Under the pieces are notes generated by a model. It saw nothing but the letters and a program-made list of their open reading frames with translations. It was not told where the DNA came from and did not search any database. From NCBI GenBank assembly GCA_027482245.1, contig JAIXWG010000045.1, positions 1 through 64,000 of the forward strand: DNA of 64,000 nucleotides, given 5' to 3'. Each line of letters starts with the position of its first letter. The stretch's first letter is position 1. Positions 60,710 to 64,000 of this stretch are shown one piece after another. The DNA comes from Acetobacteraceae bacterium (GTDB taxonomy: Bacteria; Pseudomonadota; Alphaproteobacteria; Acetobacterales; Acetobacteraceae). The translations under genes and the position numbers were made by a program.

Positions 60710-61638
60710 TCCCCGAAGGTTCTTCTCGATTTCACGGCATCTATCCCTCCACCGTGCTGCCGATGCGGCCTGATTTTTCGCCGGACTGGGACGCCTATGC
60801 CGCGCACACCGCGCATTGCACGCTGCGCGACGGAATCGCCGGCGTGCTGATGAACGGCCATGCCGGCGAAAACTTTGTGATGACGCAGGCCGAGAAGAAG
60901 CGCGCGGTGGAAGTCACCGTCGCGGCCGTCGGCGCGTCCCGCATCGTCGTCGCGGGCGTGAATGCCGAGAGCAGCCTGGAAGCCGCGGCGGAGGCGCGCG
61001 AGGCGCGGGAAGCCGGCGCCGATGCCATCATGGTCTTCCTGCCCAATAGCTTCGCGCTCGCCCATTCCACCGCGCAGTCGGTCCTGCACCACCGCACCAT
61101 CCGCGACGCCGTGCCGGGCATGCCCATCTGGCTCTTCCAGGCCCACCACGCCGCCGGCCGCATGGGGTTCACGCCCGCAACGCTGGACGCGCTGCTCGAC
61201 ATTCCCGAAGTCGTCGGCATCAAGGAAGGCGGGTGGGAGGTCGATGGCTATGACGCACTGCGCCGCCAGGTGCGCGCGAAGCGCCCCGATGTCGCGGTCT
61301 GCGCTTCCGGCGACGAACACCTCTTCGCCTGCTACGTGCATGGCTCCGACGGGTCGCTGGTCTCGCTGGCGGACCTGATGCCGGATGAGATCGTGGCGCT
61401 CGACGCCGCCGTCCGCGCCAACGACCTGCCCCGCGCCCGCGCGCTGCATGAACAGCTGGAGCCGCTGGCGGAGGCGATCTACGGCGCGCCGCCCGGTGGC
61501 CGCGCCACCGCCCGCCTCAAGTTCTGCCTGGTCGAGATGGGCATCATCCCCTGCCCCGCTATCCGCCCGCCGCAGCCGCCGGTGGAGGGCGACGAAGCCG
61601 CTATGCTGCGGGCAGCGATGAAGGCTTCCGGCTTGTGA
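60706..61638 (+). CDS. DapA-family lyase, probable pyrroline-4-hydroxy-2-carboxylate deaminase
   Basis: A 310-residue class I TIM-barrel lyase. The Schiff-base lysine is Lys 173 (VVGIKEGGW). GIYPSTVLPMRPDFSP, GVLMNGHAGENFVMTQAEK and FLPNSFALAHSTAQSVL follow the family order; the Tyr of the usual YNxP motif is replaced by FQAHHAAG, as expected for a non-DapA activity. By context it deaminates and dehydrates pyrroline-4-hydroxy-2-carboxylate to 2-oxoglutarate semialdehyde (LhpC-type). The final semialdehyde dehydrogenase and the epimerase are not in the window. Ends in a 38-base convergent overlap. Confidence 0.85.
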   Translation: MIPEGSSRFHGIYPSTVLPMRPDFSPDWDAYAAHTAHCTLRDGIAGVLMNGHAGENFVMTQAEKKRAVEVTVAAVGASRIVVAGVNAESSLEAAAEAREAREAGADAIMVFLPNSFALAHSTAQSVLHHRTIRDAVPGMPIWLFQAHHAAGRMGFTPATLDALLDIPEVVGIKEGGWEVDGYDALRRQVRAKRPDVAVCASGDEHLFACYVHGSDGSLVSLADLMPDEIVALDAAVRANDLPRARALHEQLEPLAEAIYGAPPGGRATARLKFCLVEMGIIPCPAIRPPQPPVEGDEAAMLRAAMKASGL

Positions 61639-62311
61639 GGCGCCGCTCCGCATAGCGGCCGAGATTGGCCAGCACGAAGCTCACGCAGAAATACAGCACC
61701 AGCGCCGTGCCGTAGGTCAGCAGCGCGGAGAAGCCGCGCTGCGTCAGCATCTTCGCGGCGAAGGTGACCTCGATGAAGCCGATCTGGCTGACCAGCGACG
61801 TTTCCTTCACCATCGACAGGATGTGGACGATGGAGGGCGGCAGGATCACGCGCCAGGACTGCGGCAGCACCACGCGCCACAGCGTCGTCAGCGCGCCGAT
61901 GTTCATCGTCAGCGCCGCTTCCCATTGCGTGCGCTTCACCGTCTCGAACCCCGCGCGAATGTTCTCGGCGGCCAGTGCTGACATGCGCAGCGCGACGGCG
62001 GTGACGGCAATGACCCAGAGCGCCGCCTCCAGCTTCGCGAACTGGCTGAGGAAGAAGACCAGCAGCAGCAGCACGAGGAAGGGGATGCGGCGGAACAGCT
62101 CCACCCAGAGGATCGCGGCCGCCCGCACCGGCGCCACCGGCACCACCTGCGGCAGCCTCAGCACCGCCATGACGAAGCCGATCGCATAGCCGATCGCGCA
62201 GCCCGCGACGGAGGCGAGCAGCGTGTTGCCCAGCGCCTCCGCCAGGAATTTCAGGTTCCACCAGGTGAAGAACCTGGGGGCCTCCATCAGGATGATGTCC
62301 CAGGCCGACAT
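61601..62311 (-). CDS. Polar amino acid-type ABC transporter permease (system 2)
   Basis: A 236-residue permease, paralogous to 54690-55391: WDIILMEAPRFFTWWNLKFL at the start, EAALTMNIGALTTLWRVVLP in the coupling loop, and ISQIGFIEVTFAAKML-type segments near the end. It overlaps its partner permease by one base. Its 3' end overlaps the lyase gene on the other strand. Confidence 0.9.
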   Translation of the reverse strand: MSAWDIILMEAPRFFTWWNLKFLAEALGNTLLASVAGCAIGYAIGFVMAVLRLPQVVPVAPVRAAAILWVELFRRIPFLVLLLLVFFLSQFAKLEAALWVIAVTAVALRMSALAAENIRAGFETVKRTQWEAALTMNIGALTTLWRVVLPQSWRVILPPSIVHILSMVKETSLVSQIGFIEVTFAAKMLTQRGFSALLTYGTALVLYFCVSFVLANLGRYAERRLTSRKPSSLPAA

Positions 62312-62979
62312 CAGAAGGCCTTCGCCTTGACGCGGAACAGCCAGCGCCCGACCAGCCACAACAGCGTGGAGGCGATGATGGTCAGCACGACATAGATGAC
62401 GGCGACGACGGAGAAGATCTCGACGGACCGGAAGCTGATGGCATTGGCGTTCAGCGCCCGGCCCGTCAGCTCCTCCACCCCGAAGATCGCGGCCATGGAG
62501 GTGCCGAGCGTCATGATGATGTAGTGGCTGGACAAGGCGGGATAGAGCGCGCGGACGACATGCGGCGCGATGACGTACCAGACCGTCTGCGCCCGGCTGA
62601 AGCCGAGCGTCTCCGCCGCGTCCAGCTCCGCGCGCGGCACGCTCTCGAACCCCGCGCGCTCGATCTCCGTCAGGTAGGCGCCGGCATTGAGTGTCATGCC
62701 GATCAGCACGGCGGCGACGGGGCTCAGCGTGATCCCCGCCTCGGGCAGCGCGAAGAACAGGAAGAAGATCTGCACGAGCTGCGGCGTGTAGGTGAAGAAG
62801 CGGACATAGGCGATGATGGGGATGCGCGCCGCGCGCGGGCCGAAGCTCAGCACCGCGGCGCCTACGAGCCCGATCAGCAGCCCGCCCGCGAAGGCGACGG
62901 CGGCGATCCACAGCGCGGTCAGCGCGCCGAGCAGGAAGTCCGGCAGGTATTGGATAATCTGGCCGTATTGGAGGGTCAC
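62311..62979 (-). CDS. Polar amino acid-type ABC transporter permease (system 2)
   Basis: A 222-residue permease, paralogous to 55394-56068. NAGAYLTEIERAGFESVPRA and AAETLGFSRAQTVWYVIAP form the coupling loop, and the C-terminus GRWLFRVKAKAF mirrors the system 1 copy. It follows its receptor gene after an 88-base gap with a strong hairpin. Confidence 0.9.
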   Translation of the reverse strand: MTLQYGQIIQYLPDFLLGALTALWIAAVAFAGGLLIGLVGAAVLSFGPRAARIPIIAYVRFFTYTPQLVQIFFLFFALPEAGITLSPVAAVLIGMTLNAGAYLTEIERAGFESVPRAELDAAETLGFSRAQTVWYVIAPHVVRALYPALSSHYIIMTLGTSMAAIFGVEELTGRALNANAISFRSVEIFSVVAVIYVVLTIIASTLLWLVGRWLFRVKAKAF

Positions 62980-63031
62980 GCTGCGTGAAGGTCCCGTGTG
63001 ATGGCGGCGGCGGCCCGAACCCCCACCCTGA

Positions 63032-63057
63032 CCCTCCCCCGCAAGCGCGGGGGAGGG
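63032..63057. repeat. Perfect stem-loop between receptor and permease genes (system 2)
   Basis: CCCTCCCCCGC pairs perfectly with GCGGGGGAGGG (11-bp stem, loop AAGC). It lies about 10 bases after the receptor stop on the minus strand. It probably stabilises the receptor message or partly terminates transcription so that receptor exceeds permease. Confidence 0.65.
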
Positions 63058-63067
63058 AAATGCGCGA

Positions 63068-63883
63068 TCAGAACATGGGGTTGAAGGGGATCGGCGTCGT
63101 CATCGGCACGCCGAAATACTTCTCCCAGGTCGTGTTCACGAAGCCCGTGCGGTGCAGCTCGAAGAGGATGACGTTCAGCACGTCGCGCAGCGCGTAGTTG
63201 CCCTTCTGCACGCCGATGCCGACCCAGAAGCTGGCCAGCACCTGGTCCAGGATCTTCCACTGCACGGGGAAGTTGCGCATCGGGATGACGATGGATTCCG
63301 CCACATCCACCATCGCATCCGCCCGCCCCTGCGCCAGCGCGCGGAAGCAGTCGGGATAGTTGTCGAGCAGCGTGACCTGCGCGCGCGCCGCATTCGCCTG
63401 GATCCAGGGCACGCCCACCGTGCCGCGCACCTGCACCAGCCTCACCGAGGGGTTGTTGAGGTCTGCCGGCGTGTTGATCGGCACGGCCGTGCCGCTCTGC
63501 TTGGTGAGCACCACCATGGACTGCGTGTGCAGCGGCACGGTGTAGTCGATGACCAACGCGCGCTCGATCGTGCGGGTGATGGAGCCCAGCACGATGTCGA
63601 TGCGGTCGGACTGCAGGAAGGGGATGCGGTCGGGGCTGCCGACCTGCACGATCTCCAGCTCCACATTCATCCGCCGCGCGATCTCCCGCGCGATGTCGGC
63701 GTCGAAGCCGTCGATCTGGTTGCGCTCGTTGAAGAGGCCCATCGGCGGCAGCGTCGGGTTGATGCCGGCGCGCAGCCGGCGCGTGGAGAGGATCTGGTCG
63801 AGCGGCCGCGCCTCCGCGCCGGAGCCCAGCAGGGGCAGGGCGGCGGCGCCGGCGGCAAGACCGAACAGGCTACGGCGGTTCAT
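63068..63883 (-). CDS. ABC transporter substrate-binding protein, amino acid family (system 2)
   Basis: A 271-residue family 3 receptor with a signal peptide (MNRRSLFGLAAGAAALPLLG). LRAGINPTLPPMGLFNERN, QIDGFDADIAREIARRM and GSPDRIPFLQSDRIDIVLG match the system 1 receptor block for block. It is the first gene of its operon; the permeases follow, but no ATPase, so it likely relies on the ATPase at 57045-57809 or one outside the window. By position beside the hydroxyproline operon, the ligand could be hydroxyproline or a related imino acid. Confidence 0.88.
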   Translation of the reverse strand: MNRRSLFGLAAGAAALPLLGSGAEARPLDQILSTRRLRAGINPTLPPMGLFNERNQIDGFDADIAREIARRMNVELEIVQVGSPDRIPFLQSDRIDIVLGSITRTIERALVIDYTVPLHTQSMVVLTKQSGTAVPINTPADLNNPSVRLVQVRGTVGVPWIQANAARAQVTLLDNYPDCFRALAQGRADAMVDVAESIVIPMRNFPVQWKILDQVLASFWVGIGVQKGNYALRDVLNVILFELHRTGFVNTTWEKYFGVPMTTPIPFNPMF

Positions 63884-64000
63884 GGATGCTCCCTTCGTCG
63901 ATGATGGGCGCAGCCGAGAGGGCCGCGGCGCGCGAAGGCTATGCCGCGGTTGCAGCGGCGAAAAGGCCCGCGCGGCGTATACTCAGCGCGATAGTGCGCG
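63884..64000 (-). promoter_or_regulatory. Upstream region of the system 2 receptor gene
   Basis: This last 117-base stretch holds the promoter of the minus-strand receptor gene. On that strand a purine-rich GGGAGC lies upstream of the ATG at 63883. No further gene or clear -35/-10 pair is visible before the window ends. Confidence 0.4.

Overview
The window is a GC-rich (roughly 70% or more), gene-dense bacterial chromosome segment. Gene order and protein features point to an alphaproteobacterium of the Acetobacteraceae, Roseomonas-like: rlmB beside tRNA-Tyr, tRNA-Gly and tuf; uvrC-pgsA-moaD-moaE; lgt-midA-pgeF; a petP/petR-type regulator pair; and Bug-type receptors, CaiB/BaiF CoA-transferases and polar amino acid ABC systems. 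The genus is an inference. I see no prophage, intact insertion sequence, CRISPR array or rRNA operon.

Layout. 1-4.8 kb: start of tuf, tRNA-Gly and tRNA-Tyr (all minus), rlmB and a hydratase, a GT-C-like membrane protein, tRNA-Thr. 4.8-9.4 kb: enoyl-CoA hydratase, an HWE-type sensor kinase and a two-gene stress/secreted-protein operon. 9.5-12.6 kb: a divergent CYTH gene and uvrB, each ending at a palindromic MITE-like element. 12.8-20.3 kb: glycine-zipper lipoprotein, ABC receptor, pteridine-reductase-like SDR with folB, uvrC, pgsA, a lipoprotein, moaD and moaE. 20.3-24 kb: tandem paralogous membrane proteins and two GNAT acetyltransferases. 24.3-30.7 kb: MarR, OmpR-type regulator, sensor kinase, LysR and a two-subunit molybdenum hydroxylase. 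30.8-33.9 kb: phasin with a palindromic operator candidate, TetR, proC, YbjN, UbiK. 34-40.2 kb: hldD-lgt-midA-pgeF, a lipoprotein, prs and small envelope proteins.

40.2-49.6 kb is a catabolic region. It holds a thiolase with its DUF35 partner, fumarylacetoacetase, HMG-CoA-lyase-like protein, Bug receptor, CaiB transferase, and an SDR-acyl-CoA dehydrogenase-phosphotransferase-DUF6285 operon. 49.6-51.5 kb encodes a histidine kinase with an ethylene-receptor-like N-terminal domain and a lone receiver protein.

51.7-63.9 kb is a nitrogen-compound catabolic island. On the minus strand, a polar amino acid-type ABC transporter is translationally coupled to a DUF6282 hydrolase and followed by an AtzG-AtzE-AtzH-like amidase module. 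Divergent from it runs a four-gene operon matching D-hydroxyproline dehydrogenase (three subunits) plus a DapA-like deaminase. Beyond that lies a second, paralogous ABC receptor/permease set without its own ATPase in the window. The most novel observations are the two related palindromic elements abutting the stop codons of a divergent gene pair, the ethylene-receptor-like kinase, the tandem unknown membrane proteins, the phasin operator candidate and the paired transport/catabolic island.
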